From Candidatus Peribacteria bacterium (GTDB taxonomy: Bacteria > Patescibacteriota > Gracilibacteria > Peribacterales > Peribacteraceae), in assembly GCA_023245935.1 (NCBI GenBank), contig JAHFJM010000001.1, positions 186,001 through 250,000 on the forward strand: a DNA stretch of 64,000 nucleotides, read 5' to 3'. Below the pieces are notes generated by a model. That model was not told the DNA's origin. It saw only the letters and a program-made list of their open reading frames with translations, and searched no databases. A program made the position numbers and the translations under genes. Below are positions 55,960-64,000 of this stretch, piece after piece (position 1 is the stretch's first letter; every line of letters begins with the position of its first letter).

Positions 55960-58326
55960 CTATTTCTTCAATTCAGTCAGTACTTTCCCGTGCACTTTCT
56001 CCACTTCTTCCTGCGTCAGCGTACGATCGGGTGATCGGTATGTGAATCGCAACGTCAGAGTCCTCAGAGCATCTTTCTCGTACAGATTGACGATCTCAAG
56101 CTGCTCTAGCAGCGGGTCGATATTCTTCAATGTCTGAGACAACGATGCATAGGTTCGTTTCTCCGTGAGTGACACGGTTTCATCGAAGGTCACTGCCGGA
56201 AAAACGGGAATCGGCTTTGCAATTGTCACGGTTGGGGGGAGCGCGAAGAGACGATGAAAACCGAGCGTCGCCACTGCCGTCCGTTCGGGGAGCTTGAGCG
56301 ACTGTAGAAGATTCGGATGCAGCTCGAACAGATGACCGACGAGTGTGTTATTCACGAGAATCTCCGCACTGCGACCGATATGAGCAATGCCAGGCAACGG
56401 TACTGTTCCCTTGCGAACTGTTGCATCGTAACCGGCAGCGGCGAGTGCACGGAGAATGTCGGCTTTTGCGATCAGAAGAGGAGAATCTTTGATGGTTGTC
56501 TTCCCGCGAGGGAGAACCGCGACCGTGCAGCCCGTGTGTTCGTCGTTCTTCCGGAAAACGGAACCGACTTCGTAGACTTTCAGGATCGCTGCATTCGTAT
56601 TCCGAAGTTCCTTGGCGGCTGTTTCAAGGAGAGACGGTAGCAAACTTGTTCGCATCAGCGACAGTTCCTCGCCGATCGGATTCTCGATTCGAACCGCGTC
56701 ACGCGGATCCATAGTCCAGTTCTTCATCTGCACCGGACTCGTGAACGCGAGGTGGAGCATCTCAAAAGCACCCGACTCGGAGAGGGAATCGCGGATCGCA
56801 TGCAGACGTGTCTCTCGCTCCGGCGGCGCGATGGAAGCGTCCGGCATCACGGGTGCGATAGCGGCGTAACCATAGACGCGTGCCACTTCTTCCGCGATAT
56901 CTTGCGGATGTGTGAGATCACGACGCCAAACGGGCGTGATGATTGCGAGCGCATCCTTCGCGGATTTTTTCAGAGTGCAGCCAAGATCGGTCAGGATTTT
57001 CTCGATTTTTTTTGCCGGGAGTTCGATCCCGATGAATTCCTGAAGTTTCTTCACACTCACTTTGATCATCTTCTGTTTCTCCTGCTTCCCCCATGTCACC
57101 GGTTTCGAGCGCACACTCGATCCTTTGGAGAGTTCCAGGAAGAGCTCAGTCGCGCGCATCAGACCGGTGTCTGCCGTCACGGGGAGAACGCCTTTCTCAT
57201 AGACGGTTGCAGCATCTGTTCGATGCCCCATTGCGATCACTGTTTTTCGTACTGACACCGGATCAACAATTCCTGCTTGCAGGAAAATTCTGCGAGTCGT
57301 GTCTTTTGTCGATGTTCTGAGCCCTCCCATCACGCCGAACAAATCGAAGATCCCCGCATCGTCACTGATCACGATTGTCCCTTCCGGCAGGGCTCTCTCG
57401 GCATTGTCGAGTGTTCTGATTTTCTCGCCTTTTATGCTTTTCCGGATGTGCAGGTCGCCTTTGAAGTCATCGGCATCGAATGCATGCAGCGGCATGCCGC
57501 ATTCCAGAAGCACGTAGTTCGTGATGTCGACGACGAGGTTGATGGGCCTCCATCCGCACGCGCTGAGCCTTCGTTGCATCCACTCCGGTGATTGCCCGAT
57601 ACTCTGCAGTGCAATCTCACAGCCGTTGTAGTACGGCACGAGCTCGAGCGCACTGTTCTCGATCTTGAAAGAAGGCGCCGTCTTCGGGAATGTGATTTTT
57701 GCAGTGGTCGGTTTTTTCTTCCACCTGGCAAGACCCATTGCGACGAGCTCTCTCGCAACGCCGATCACCGAGAAGAGATCGGGACGGTTGGTGATCGCGT
57801 GATTGTCGATATGGAAGATGACGTCGGTCAGTCCGAGAGCTTCTGCAAGGGACGTGCCGATCTTGTACTCGCCGCGGCTCAGATCGGCGATCGGTCTGGT
57901 TCCTTCTTCTGCAGTCGCAGGAAACAATGCTTCGATTCCTACCTCCTCCGCAGCACAGATCATACCTTCGCTTTCCTCACCTCTGATTTTTACTTTCTGC
58001 AGTGTCACCAGTTCCTTGCCTCCGGCTTTCACCGTCGCTCCGACGTGCGCGAAGGCAACGAGCATTCCTTGCTTAAGATTCGTTCCTCCGCACACGACGT
58101 GCTTCGCCCCGCGATCCGTTTCGAGCGTGCAGACGGATAGCTTATCGGCATTTGGGTGCTTCCCGAGTGTTACAACTTTTGCGATGACACAGTCCCTCAT
58201 CAGCGCTCCCTGCACTTCCACTTCATCCACTTCGCCCATGCCTCTCGTCATGCGGTCAGCGATCACCTGCGGATCCGTTTCGATCCAGTCAAGAAAATCG
58301 CCGAGCCAGTCGCGTGAAATTTTCAT
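55960..58326 (-). CDS. pheT: Phenylalanyl-tRNA synthetase beta subunit
   Basis: A 788-residue PheT, normal length. Domains in order: N-terminal tRNA-binding domain (VTLGKHPNADKLSVCTLETD), B3/B4 editing domain (ITNYVLLECGMPLHAFDADD), B5 (KVSVKKLQEFIGIELPAKKI), the catalytic-like core (MRTSLLPSLLETAAKELRNTN-type segment) and the C-terminal anticodon-binding fold. It pairs with PheS, whose gene is not adjacent. TACTCT ends exactly 6 nt before the ATG at 58326. It is divergent from a small membrane protein gene. Confidence 0.96.
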   Translation of the reverse strand: MKISRDWLGDFLDWIETDPQVIADRMTRGMGEVDEVEVQGALMRDCVIAKVVTLGKHPNADKLSVCTLETDRGAKHVVCGGTNLKQGMLVAFAHVGATVKAGGKELVTLQKVKIRGEESEGMICAAEEVGIEALFPATAEEGTRPIADLSRGEYKIGTSLAEALGLTDVIFHIDNHAITNRPDLFSVIGVARELVAMGLARWKKKPTTAKITFPKTAPSFKIENSALELVPYYNGCEIALQSIGQSPEWMQRRLSACGWRPINLVVDITNYVLLECGMPLHAFDADDFKGDLHIRKSIKGEKIRTLDNAERALPEGTIVISDDAGIFDLFGVMGGLRTSTKDTTRRIFLQAGIVDPVSVRKTVIAMGHRTDAATVYEKGVLPVTADTGLMRATELFLELSKGSSVRSKPVTWGKQEKQKMIKVSVKKLQEFIGIELPAKKIEKILTDLGCTLKKSAKDALAIITPVWRRDLTHPQDIAEEVARVYGYAAIAPVMPDASIAPPERETRLHAIRDSLSESGAFEMLHLAFTSPVQMKNWTMDPRDAVRIENPIGEELSLMRTSLLPSLLETAAKELRNTNAAILKVYEVGSVFRKNDEHTGCTVAVLPRGKTTIKDSPLLIAKADILRALAAAGYDATVRKGTVPLPGIAHIGRSAEILVNNTLVGHLFELHPNLLQSLKLPERTAVATLGFHRLFALPPTVTIAKPIPVFPAVTFDETVSLTEKRTYASLSQTLKNIDPLLEQLEIVNLYEKDALRTLTLRFTYRSPDRTLTQEEVEKVHGKVLTELKK

Positions 58327-58385
58327 GCATACAGAGTACTCCTCTGTTACACTGTCCTCCACTTACTTCTCTTCTCCCTCGTCCT

Positions 58386-58658
58386 ATGGCAATACTTTCG
58401 AAAAAGCAGCCGGGTTGTCCGATCGGCTGTGTGATCGTCAAGTGGGTCGTGTGCATTCTTCTCCTCCTCGTCGCCATTGCAGCGCTCTTGGGTGTCGAGC
58501 AGACACACGTCATGATCAGCTCCGATCCGGCTCGTTTCGCCGTTCAATTCGGTTCGACCTCGGGATCACTCTCGATTATCGCCTTCGTTGTTTCCATCAT
58601 GGCATGGGGCAAGCAAATGGCAAAGTGCATGAGTGGAAGCTGTGAGGTGTGCAAGTAG
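58386..58658 (+). CDS. Small membrane protein with Cys pairs, 90 aa
   Basis: Two membrane helices (VWCILLLLVAIAALLG-like, reading WVVCILLLLVAIAALLG, and SIIAFVVSIMAWG) with Cys-rich ends: PGCPIGC at the N-terminus and CMSGSCEVCK at the C-terminus, both on the same side. Such paired Cys could bind a metal or form disulfides. No family recognised. An extended -10 TGTTACACT is 32 nt upstream; the leader is pyrimidine-rich. A terminator follows. Confidence 0.7.
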   Translation: MAILSKKQPGCPIGCVIVKWVVCILLLLVAIAALLGVEQTHVMISSDPARFAVQFGSTSGSLSIIAFVVSIMAWGKQMAKCMSGSCEVCK

Positions 58659-58676
58659 TTTTCCTTCAGAAACAGA

Positions 58677-58703
58677 AAACGCTCCGCAGTGGGGCGTTTT
58701 TTT
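58677..58703 (+). terminator. Terminator after the 58386 gene
   Basis: AAACGCTCC and GGGGCGTTT pair around GCAGT (one G-T pair) and are followed by a run of T. It lies just before the tRNA-Ser gene on the other strand. Confidence 0.8.
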
Positions 58704-58706
58704 GTG

Positions 58707-58796
58707 TGGCGGAGAGGGGGAGATTCGAACTCCCGAGACCCTTTCAGGTCTACTCGCTTTCCAAGCGAGCGCACTAGGCCACTATGCGACCTCTCC
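58707..58796 (-). tRNA. tRNA-Ser (GGA anticodon), CCA encoded
   Basis: The minus strand has acceptor GGAGAGG/CCTCTCC, anticodon stem CTCGC/GCGAG with loop TTGGAAA (anticodon GGA, serine UCC/UCU), a long variable arm as in serine tRNAs (AGACCTGAAAGGGTCT) and T-loop TTCGAAT. The DNA encodes the 3' CCA (58709-58707). Confidence 0.95.
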
Positions 58797-58893
58797 GTAC
58801 GTGCGACCGGTAGTGAACACTGAACTGACCCATCCTACAAGAGCAGAAGGTCCTCGACATCCTCTATACTGATATTGCTCCTCCCCTTTTGCC

Positions 58894-60675
58894 GTGATCT
58901 CCGCAAAACGCACAACACTCGATGCACTGATGCTCGGTTGCTTGCTGGTTCTTCTGCTTGCGCTTCAGTGGGAGATCACACCGGTGATCACCGGTGTTCG
59001 GTATAGCTTGGGTTCTGGGCAAGAGATTCACGAGGTTGAGGGAGGGTTGCCGATCGGGTTCGACAGGCGAGACGATCTCCTCACGGTCTTCTTCACCGTC
59101 AAACAAAGCCTGTGGCATCCGTCGGTGTTCACCGTTCGCGCGGATGACTGTTTGCGAAACCTGACGATCAACGGCCTGTCCGTCCCTGCCGATGTTCTCG
59201 GTTCATGCGAGGTTGATACGCCGAGAGATCTGCGACTCGGTTCATACTTCCGATCCGGCACCAATCACGTGGTTGCCGTCATTCCCGATACCGGAGGTCG
59301 TCAAGGATTTTCGATGCGCGTTTCGAATGCGGATCCTCTCCTCCTGACGGTTCGACTGATCACGGCACTCGTCTTCATTCTGCTTACACTTCTTCTTACA
59401 TTCCGCCGTCTGAAAAAAGAGAACAGGTGGTTTACCTTCATTCTCCTCGTCGGTGTTTTGATCAGGTTTCTGTATTTCGAAGTCACACCTTTCACCGTGA
59501 GGTCGTACGATGCCGACGGACATTTGGACTACATTCGATATATTGCAGAACATCATAGTATCCCGCTTATCCGTGACGGGTGGCAGTTCTACCAGCCGCC
59601 TCTCTACTACGCGCTTGTCGCTCCGCTGTACTCGTTTGCCGAATTCGTACAGTCGCAGCATGCCGTCTCGGTGCGGGTGATTCAGCTCTTCAGTGTGTTC
59701 CTGTCGATCCTGACGCTTGGTATTTGTCTCTGGATTGCAAGGATTCTTTTTTCGAAGAAGCAGCGGAGCGAACGGTTTCTCTTCGTTGCATTCTTCGCGG
59801 TTTTCTCCGGTGTCATTCTGAATTCCGTCAGGGTCAACAACGATATTCTCGTGCAGCTGCTCGGGTTCCTGTCCGTCGCTCTCTGTCTTCGCTTCTGGCA
59901 ATCAGGCTCCGCACGATACTGGTACCTGCTCACTCTTGCCGTCAGTCTCGGCATTCTCACGAAGAACAATGCACTTCTCTTTCTTCCGGTTGCTCTCGCG
60001 ATTCTCTTTCTGCAAAAAGACGTGAAGCTTCGGCCAAAGATTCTGATGCTCTTCCTCGGTCTTTGCATCCTCCTCAGTCTGACCGAGTGGCTCTTCGCTC
60101 TGCGTCTGGCGCAGGATGCCAATGTCGATCTCGTCGGCAACGTCGGGAATCTCAACAGCGGGCTCAGGATCCCGAATACTCTCTCCGCATACTTCACCTT
60201 CAATCCGTTCCAGATACTTTCTCATCCGTACAATGATGCGTTCAACGATGAAGCTCGTCGCATGTTCTTTCCGGAGTACCTGTACCGATCTGCATTCTTT
60301 GGAGAATTCAATTTCGGCGCGTCGTTACGTGCCTTCTCCCGATGGATGCTCGGGTTTGGCTTTGGTGTGTGCGTCCTCAGCGCGTGCGGTTTCTTCACCG
60401 AGCTTCGGCGCTCGTGGCGAACGGCAATGCCTCTCTGGCTGATCTTCTTGGCACTGCTTCTCGGTCACGCGCTTTTCCGCTTCAAGTATCCGTACGCTTC
60501 GTCGCAGGATTTCAGATATTCACTCGTACTGCTGCTTCCCGTCGCATACTTCACACTCTCGATCGTGAGTCGGTGTACAGGGCTTTTTCGGAAGATGCTT
60601 CTTGGCTTTCTCTGCCTCTTTGTGTTTCTCTGCGGTGCGTATACCGTTGCCTTATCAGTGATCAATCCTCTGTGA
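58894..60675 (+). CDS. GT-C glycosyltransferase-like membrane protein (PMT/ArnT family)
   Basis: A 593-residue protein with about eleven membrane helices. An N-terminal helix and a beta-rich extracytoplasmic region (residues 30-145) precede the GT-C core. YDADGHLDYIRYIAEHH holds the Asp expected for a lipid-linked sugar glycosyltransferase, followed by GWQFYQPPLYYALVAPLYS, the YHPPLYY-type motif of the family. It probably glycosylates proteins or lipids outside the membrane. Start is GTG 58894; TATACT lies 23 nt before it. The polyprenol-phosphate glycosyltransferase encoded next on the other strand could supply its donor. Confidence 0.85.
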   Translation: MISAKRTTLDALMLGCLLVLLLALQWEITPVITGVRYSLGSGQEIHEVEGGLPIGFDRRDDLLTVFFTVKQSLWHPSVFTVRADDCLRNLTINGLSVPADVLGSCEVDTPRDLRLGSYFRSGTNHVVAVIPDTGGRQGFSMRVSNADPLLLTVRLITALVFILLTLLLTFRRLKKENRWFTFILLVGVLIRFLYFEVTPFTVRSYDADGHLDYIRYIAEHHSIPLIRDGWQFYQPPLYYALVAPLYSFAEFVQSQHAVSVRVIQLFSVFLSILTLGICLWIARILFSKKQRSERFLFVAFFAVFSGVILNSVRVNNDILVQLLGFLSVALCLRFWQSGSARYWYLLTLAVSLGILTKNNALLFLPVALAILFLQKDVKLRPKILMLFLGLCILLSLTEWLFALRLAQDANVDLVGNVGNLNSGLRIPNTLSAYFTFNPFQILSHPYNDAFNDEARRMFFPEYLYRSAFFGEFNFGASLRAFSRWMLGFGFGVCVLSACGFFTELRRSWRTAMPLWLIFLALLLGHALFRFKYPYASSQDFRYSLVLLLPVAYFTLSIVSRCTGLFRKMLLGFLCLFVFLCGAYTVALSVINPL

Positions 60676-60683
60676 GACGAAAG

Positions 60684-60757
60684 AAAGAAAACGGAAAAAT
60701 TCAAAGAAAAACAATCTCTGTTGTTTTTTGGAGCCCCGGAATTTTTCTGTTTTCTTT
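60684..60757. terminator. Bidirectional A/T-rich hairpin between convergent glycosyltransferase genes
   Basis: AAAGAAAACGGAAAAATTC (60684-60702) and its inverted copy (60739-60757, one mismatch) enclose a smaller hairpin (AAACAA...TTGTTT). Runs of A and T on both sides would end transcription from either gene. Confidence 0.7.
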
Positions 60758-60758
60758 T

Positions 60759-61451
60759 TCATTCATGATCCTTGCTCATTCGCTTCATCTCCCATAATTC
60801 ACTGAACATTCTGAGAATGACACGCAGATTCGCCCCCGTCTGCATTCCGAATTGCCTCGGTGCATGATGCACGTCGACGACGATCCAGCGGATGCCTGCG
60901 CTCTGTGCGCGGGAGAACATCTCGGCATTCACAAGTGCACCGGTTGCATGTGTGGGACGCATCGCCTGCCACGTTTCTCTCGTGAAGACTTTCATCGCAC
61001 AGTTGATGTCCCGCACCCAGATGCCGAGGACGACCCAACTGAGGAGCCCGAAGAGCTTGGCGTTGAGCTTCCGGATCAGAGGATCGGCACGTTTGCGACG
61101 GCGCCCCGTGACGAACGGCGCCTCCTTCAGTTTCGGGAGCAGGAGGTCGAAATCTGACGCATCGAATTGCCCGTCGCTGTCCATGAATCCGATGACGTCG
61201 CCTGTCGCTGCGTCGCACCCCGATCTCACGGCGGCTCCGTACCCGCGGTTTTTTTCATGTGTTACGATGCGCAGTTCGGGAATCTCTCGCTGCAATATTT
61301 GAAGGATCGTCCCCGTTCCGTCTCTCGATCCGTCATTGACGACGACGATTTCCCACGGATCGTTCTTCGTCTTGAGCCATGAAGCAACCCCGCGCACGGT
61401 GCGTTCGATATTCAGTTCTTCGTTGAAACAGGGGAGAACGATTGAGAGCAT
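60759..61451 (-). CDS. Polyprenol-phosphate glycosyltransferase (GT2, DPM1-like)
   Basis: A 230-residue GT2 enzyme. Motifs: LSIVLPCFNEELNIERTV, then IVVVNDGSRDGTG (DGS motif), GYGAAVRSGCDAATGDVIGFMDSDGQ (DSDGQ catalytic Asp) and VTGRRRKRADPLIRKLNAK, as in dolichol/undecaprenol-phosphate mannose or glucose synthases. No C-terminal membrane helices. It probably makes a lipid-linked sugar for the GT-C enzyme encoded convergently. An extended -10 TGCTACACT ends 8 nt before the ATG at 61451. Confidence 0.92.
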   Translation of the reverse strand: MLSIVLPCFNEELNIERTVRGVASWLKTKNDPWEIVVVNDGSRDGTGTILQILQREIPELRIVTHEKNRGYGAAVRSGCDAATGDVIGFMDSDGQFDASDFDLLLPKLKEAPFVTGRRRKRADPLIRKLNAKLFGLLSWVVLGIWVRDINCAMKVFTRETWQAMRPTHATGALVNAEMFSRAQSAGIRWIVVDVHHAPRQFGMQTGANLRVILRMFSELWEMKRMSKDHE

Positions 61452-61482
61452 GGATGGTCAGTGTAGCATGTCTGGACTCAAT

Positions 61483-61686
61483 CTACCGTCCCGCTGACAA
61501 TTGCTTCGCAAGCGTGCGGAGATACGCCGTCGACACTTTCATGGTGATATACGTCCCCGTTTTGACGTCGAAGACACGCTTTTTCTGGATATTGGCACGG
61601 AACGTGCGTCGCGTTGCACGGTTGGAGTGGCTCCGTTTGTTACCCGTGGAGCCTTTTTTGCCGGTCATTGAACACATTCTTGACAT
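61483..61686 (-). CDS. rpmB: Ribosomal protein L28
   Basis: A 67-residue L28. It starts MSRMCSMTGKKGSTGNKRSH with Cys5, then ATRRTFRANIQKKRVFD and ITMKVSTAYLRTLAK, all as in the family. It is part of the 50S subunit. ATG 61686 is chosen by family start. TACACT ends 10 nt upstream, and the leader CCTCCAGCTC matches that of rpmH almost exactly. Confidence 0.94.
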   Translation of the reverse strand: MSRMCSMTGKKGSTGNKRSHSNRATRRTFRANIQKKRVFDVKTGTYITMKVSTAYLRTLAKQLSAGR

Positions 61687-61696
61687 GAGCTGGAGG

Positions 61697-61725
61697 AGTG
61701 TACAGATGAGATTGCAGGAGGTAAA
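61697..61725 (-). promoter_or_regulatory. rpmB promoter
   Basis: TTTACC (61725-61720), 17 bp, TACACT (61702-61697) on the minus strand, followed by the 10-nt leader CCTCCAGCTC and the ATG at 61686. CTGTACACTCCTCCAGCTC differs by one base from the rpmH promoter-leader. Confidence 0.75.
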
Positions 61726-61750
61726 GGGCAAGTAATGGTAATCTCTTTCC

Positions 61751-62422
61751 GTGACGGACCTCTTCAATCCTCCTTTTATCATCGCGATCCTCATCGCACT
61801 CACGGTGCACGAGTGGGCGCATGCATTCGTTGCCGATCGTCTCGGCGATCACACGGCGCGCAGTCTCGGGCGCCTGACTCTCAATCCGATTGCCCATCTC
61901 GATCCCATGGGAACGTTGATGTTCTTCCTCATTCACTTCGGATGGGGGAAGCCTGTCCCCGTCGATCCGAGGAACTTCAAGAACATTCGCCGCGACAGCG
62001 CGCTCGTGTCCCTCGCAGGTCCTCTTTCCAATCTGATCCTTGCGATTCTATCGTTCATTCTCCTCCTGATCATCGCCCCCCAAATCATGCACGTCACGTC
62101 CGGTGAGGAACTTTTGTTCGCACGTGGAGCCGGAGCCACAGTGCAGGCATTTTTCACTGAGATTCTCACGAATTCACTCTTCATCAACCTCGGGCTCATG
62201 GCATTCAACCTGATTCCGATCGCACCGCTGGACGGCAGCAAAATTCTGGAAGCGTTCATTCCGTACCGGTATGCCGATGCCTACGAAACAATAATGCAGC
62301 GCGGTCCGATCATCCTGATCGGGCTTCTTGTTGTAGAGCGCGCATTCAATATTCCGATTCTGATCACCTGGATTTCGTTCATCATGAACGGAGTTCTCAG
62401 CATTCTGACAGCTTTCCTCTAG
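61751..62422 (+). CDS. M50-family (site-2-type) membrane metalloprotease
   Basis: A 223-residue intramembrane zinc protease. The zinc motif HEWAH (in ALTVHEWAHAFVADRLGD, near residue 20) and the third ligand in NLIPIAPLDGSKIL are present, with four or more membrane helices. No PDZ domain; it belongs to the small M50 group often found in CPR. It may cleave membrane-bound regulators. Start is GTG 61751, with TAATCT and extended TGG ending exactly 6 nt before it. Confidence 0.93.
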   Translation: MTDLFNPPFIIAILIALTVHEWAHAFVADRLGDHTARSLGRLTLNPIAHLDPMGTLMFFLIHFGWGKPVPVDPRNFKNIRRDSALVSLAGPLSNLILAILSFILLLIIAPQIMHVTSGEELLFARGAGATVQAFFTEILTNSLFINLGLMAFNLIPIAPLDGSKILEAFIPYRYADAYETIMQRGPIILIGLLVVERAFNIPILITWISFIMNGVLSILTAFL

Positions 62423-62435
62423 TATCCGCTACAGC

Positions 62436-62870
62436 TCAATCTCCGAGGAAGTAGAACGCAGGTCCCTGCAGTTTTTTGATCGCTTCCGGTCTGTAATCGA
62501 ACATCTTTGCTCCGATGAAGATCGCCTTCACGTCACCTTCCGCAATGAGCAGAGCGAGATTGTCTTCCAGGAGCCCTTCGCGGAAAATCACTTCGAAGCA
62601 AAGCTTCTGGCGGTCGTACGTTGAGGCTTCAGCTTTCAGTTCGGAGAACAGTCGATCCGCCCTTTCTTTAGCCTCGCGCACGAAGACCTCGGAGTACTTC
62701 TTCTCTGGACAGTGCAGGAGGAGGATGTGCTCGAGCACATTCTGTTCGGCGTACCGCACCACTTCCCGCAAACGATCTTCAAACGAGTGACCGCGGGAAC
62801 AGAGCACGACGCACGCCCCCCTGTGCATTCGCATCATCGGCTTCTCCGACTTGGCAGGGGCGCGTCGCAT
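62436..62870 (-). CDS. Hypothetical protein, universal stress protein-like fold (tentative)
   Basis: A 144-residue soluble protein. The pattern ACVVLCSRGHSFEDRLREVVRYAEQN, then HILLLHCPEKKYSEVFVREA, and VKAIFIGAKMFDYRPEAIKKL fits alternating beta strands and helices of a small Rossmann-like fold such as UspA, but the G-2x-G-9x-G ATP motif is not visible. Function unknown. An extended -10 TGCTATACT ends exactly 6 nt before the ATG at 62870. Convergent with the M50 gene (13 bp apart). Confidence 0.7.
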   Translation of the reverse strand: MRRAPAKSEKPMMRMHRGACVVLCSRGHSFEDRLREVVRYAEQNVLEHILLLHCPEKKYSEVFVREAKERADRLFSELKAEASTYDRQKLCFEVIFREGLLEDNLALLIAEGDVKAIFIGAKMFDYRPEAIKKLQGPAFYFLGD

Positions 62871-62933
62871 GGCGGCAGTATAGCAGGAACTGGAGAATGC
62901 CGAGTGAGGAGTTTGAGGAGCCGCTGATATAAC

Positions 62934-62962
62934 AAAAAAACCTCATCCCTTGTGGGATGAGG
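62934..62962 (-). terminator. Terminator after the SPFH lipoprotein gene
   Basis: CCTCATCCC (62941-62949) and GGGATGAGG (62954-62962) form a 9-bp stem with loop TTGT; on the minus strand seven T follow (62940-62934). It ends transcripts of the gene at 63036-64000. Confidence 0.9.
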
Positions 62963-63035
62963 CGGTTGTCCTGACGGTTTCCCGTCAGAACGAATGTTCA
63001 ATCACCTCCGTTTCCGGTTGGAAAAATGGCGTGAG

Positions 63036-64000
63036 CTACTTTGTGCTGCGCGGTGCATCCAGCCCAAATAGCAGATTACTGCCTTGTGGCAGGATGTTTG
63101 ACGGCACGGAGCCGTTCCACCGTTCTGCAGCGGTTTTCATAGCTTCCGCCGTGACGCGCTTCACTTCGAGTTCCGTCTTGAGAGTCAACGCTTCCCGCGC
63201 TTCAATCAGTGCTTGAGCAGCTTCGGCTTCCGCCTTGGCTTTCTCGATTGCCATCATGTTTCGCTCGACCTGAGCGAGTTTTTCCTGGCGGGCGACTTCG
63301 ATGTCATTCTCCGCGAGGAATTTTTTGTTGATGGCTTCCTGGATCTGCGGGTTGTCGTACAGGAGTCCCTCGGAGGAACCCATGTACTCGACGGTGAGCC
63401 CCTTTTCGGCAAAGAACGTCTTTGCCTCTTCGAATGCCGTCTTGAAGACTTCCGTCTTCTTCTTCGGGCACTCGGTGAGCATGACGATCCCGAACTCCCT
63501 CGAGAGGATTGTCTGAACGTAGCCGCGAACATTGCTGTCCACGACGTCCGGCAGAGATTTCCCCGCGAAGTAGTACAGGAACTTCGCCGCATCCGGTTCA
63601 TGGATGCTGCAGGTGATGTTCACACCTGCGCGGAAGTTGATGGAGTCGAGGGACTCCACTCCGATCGCCTCGTTTTTCGACGAGGTTCCGGATTCGTGAC
63701 CCTTCGTCCATTCGCGGGTCACGGGTGTGCGATCAACCTTGATCACACGGACGGTGGGAATCCATTCATAGTCTCCCGCCGTTCGTCCAAGATCGTGTTG
63801 GCGCTGCGGAATGGTGATCCGCTTCGCGACGACCTTGTTGCTCTCGAGGAATTCGACGCTCTTGAGCGTCGCTTGACCGCCTTTCGTTTCCCCTTCCATG
63901 GGGATGACGAATGCCGTTTCATTCGGCCCGATCTCCTCGAACTTCTCGACTTTGTACGGTCCGATGCAGCCTGCGAGAACAGAGACTGCGAGACTCACGA
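63036..64000 (-). CDS. SPFH/prohibitin-like lipoprotein (N-terminus cut by window edge)
   Basis: The visible 321 residues begin at the right edge within a lipoprotein signal (VSVLAGC, with the lipobox Cys), so the first residues lie outside the window. The body is an SPFH/Band 7 domain (VESLDSINFRAGVNITCSIHEPD, then VRGYVQTILSREFGIVML) followed by a long coiled coil rich in Ala/Glu/Lys (VERNMMAIEKAKAEAEAAQALIEA). Such proteins form membrane-bound scaffolds. Lipid anchoring on the outer face is unusual for SPFH proteins but known in prohibitin-like lipoproteins. A terminator follows. Confidence 0.88.
   Translation of the reverse strand, partial: VSLAVSVLAGCIGPYKVEKFEEIGPNETAFVIPMEGETKGGQATLKSVEFLESNKVVAKRITIPQRQHDLGRTAGDYEWIPTVRVIKVDRTPVTREWTKGHESGTSSKNEAIGVESLDSINFRAGVNITCSIHEPDAAKFLYYFAGKSLPDVVDSNVRGYVQTILSREFGIVMLTECPKKKTEVFKTAFEEAKTFFAEKGLTVEYMGSSEGLLYDNPQIQEAINKKFLAENDIEVARQEKLAQVERNMMAIEKAKAEAEAAQALIEAREALTLKTELEVKRVTAEAMKTAAERWNGSVPSNILPQGSNLLFGLDAPRSTK

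Overview
The window looks like a bacterial chromosome segment from the Candidate Phyla Radiation (Patescibacteria), probably close to the Peregrinibacteria/Peribacteria group. This placement is an inference. It rests on a short 16S rRNA gene (about 1.47 kb) with altered universal positions, a type IV pilus locus without outer-membrane parts, tightly packed genes and many small unknown proteins. Genes end freely in TGA and conserved proteins read correctly with it, so the standard code is used. No transposase, integrase, prophage, CRISPR array, 23S or 5S rRNA gene was found.

Layout. 1-7.5 kb: secA (cut by the left edge), unknown genes, tsaB, a glycosyltransferase, the clamp-loader delta' subunit, a TPR protein and tRNA-Thr. 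7.5-20.2 kb: a sensor histidine kinase, then a type IV pilus locus on the minus strand: response regulator, pilB, pilC, a giant prepilin with a duplicated ectodomain, a prepilin-propeller fusion, two minor prepilins and two major-type pilins. 20.3-28.5 kb: purH, a strongly promoted 55-residue protein, a nuclease, then sufB and sufD separated by three unknown genes, two of which share an undescribed domain. 28.5-32.2 kb: a cassette resembling sxtI-sxtJ-sxtK (carbamoyltransferase plus two tiny membrane proteins) beside a divergent SGNH hydrolase. 32.2-34.2 kb: a solitary 16S rRNA gene with its own promoter, processing stem and terminator. 34.3-50.6 kb: rpsF-rpsR, yebC, a flavin amine oxidase, a class A PBP, a T4SS-type pilin, ftsX, recO, vanW, RNase H, a DUF1858-HesB fusion, a CtpA-type protease and ndk. 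50.7-64 kb: M16 protease, RelA/SpoT synthetase, nitroreductase, rpmH, cobalamin adenosyltransferase, pheT, tRNA-Ser, two further glycosyltransferases, rpmB, an M50 protease and an SPFH lipoprotein (cut by the right edge).

How the genes are read. The strongest window-wide signal is that most starts lack a Shine-Dalgarno sequence and instead have a sigma70-like -10 hexamer ending 6-10 nt before the start codon. In at least 17 genes the gap is exactly 6 nt, which places the start codon at the expected transcription start. The 3' end of the 16S gene also has UCUCC where CCUCC is expected. Together these suggest a lineage that relies largely on leaderless mRNAs. Several divergent gene pairs are driven by symmetric -10 palindromes that leave only about 25-28 bp between the start codons.

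Other recurring themes are a family of nested palindromic intergenic repeats (four copies), short-repeat insertions inside conserved genes (purH, yebC, the HesB fusion), and 34-88 bp overlaps of convergent genes.
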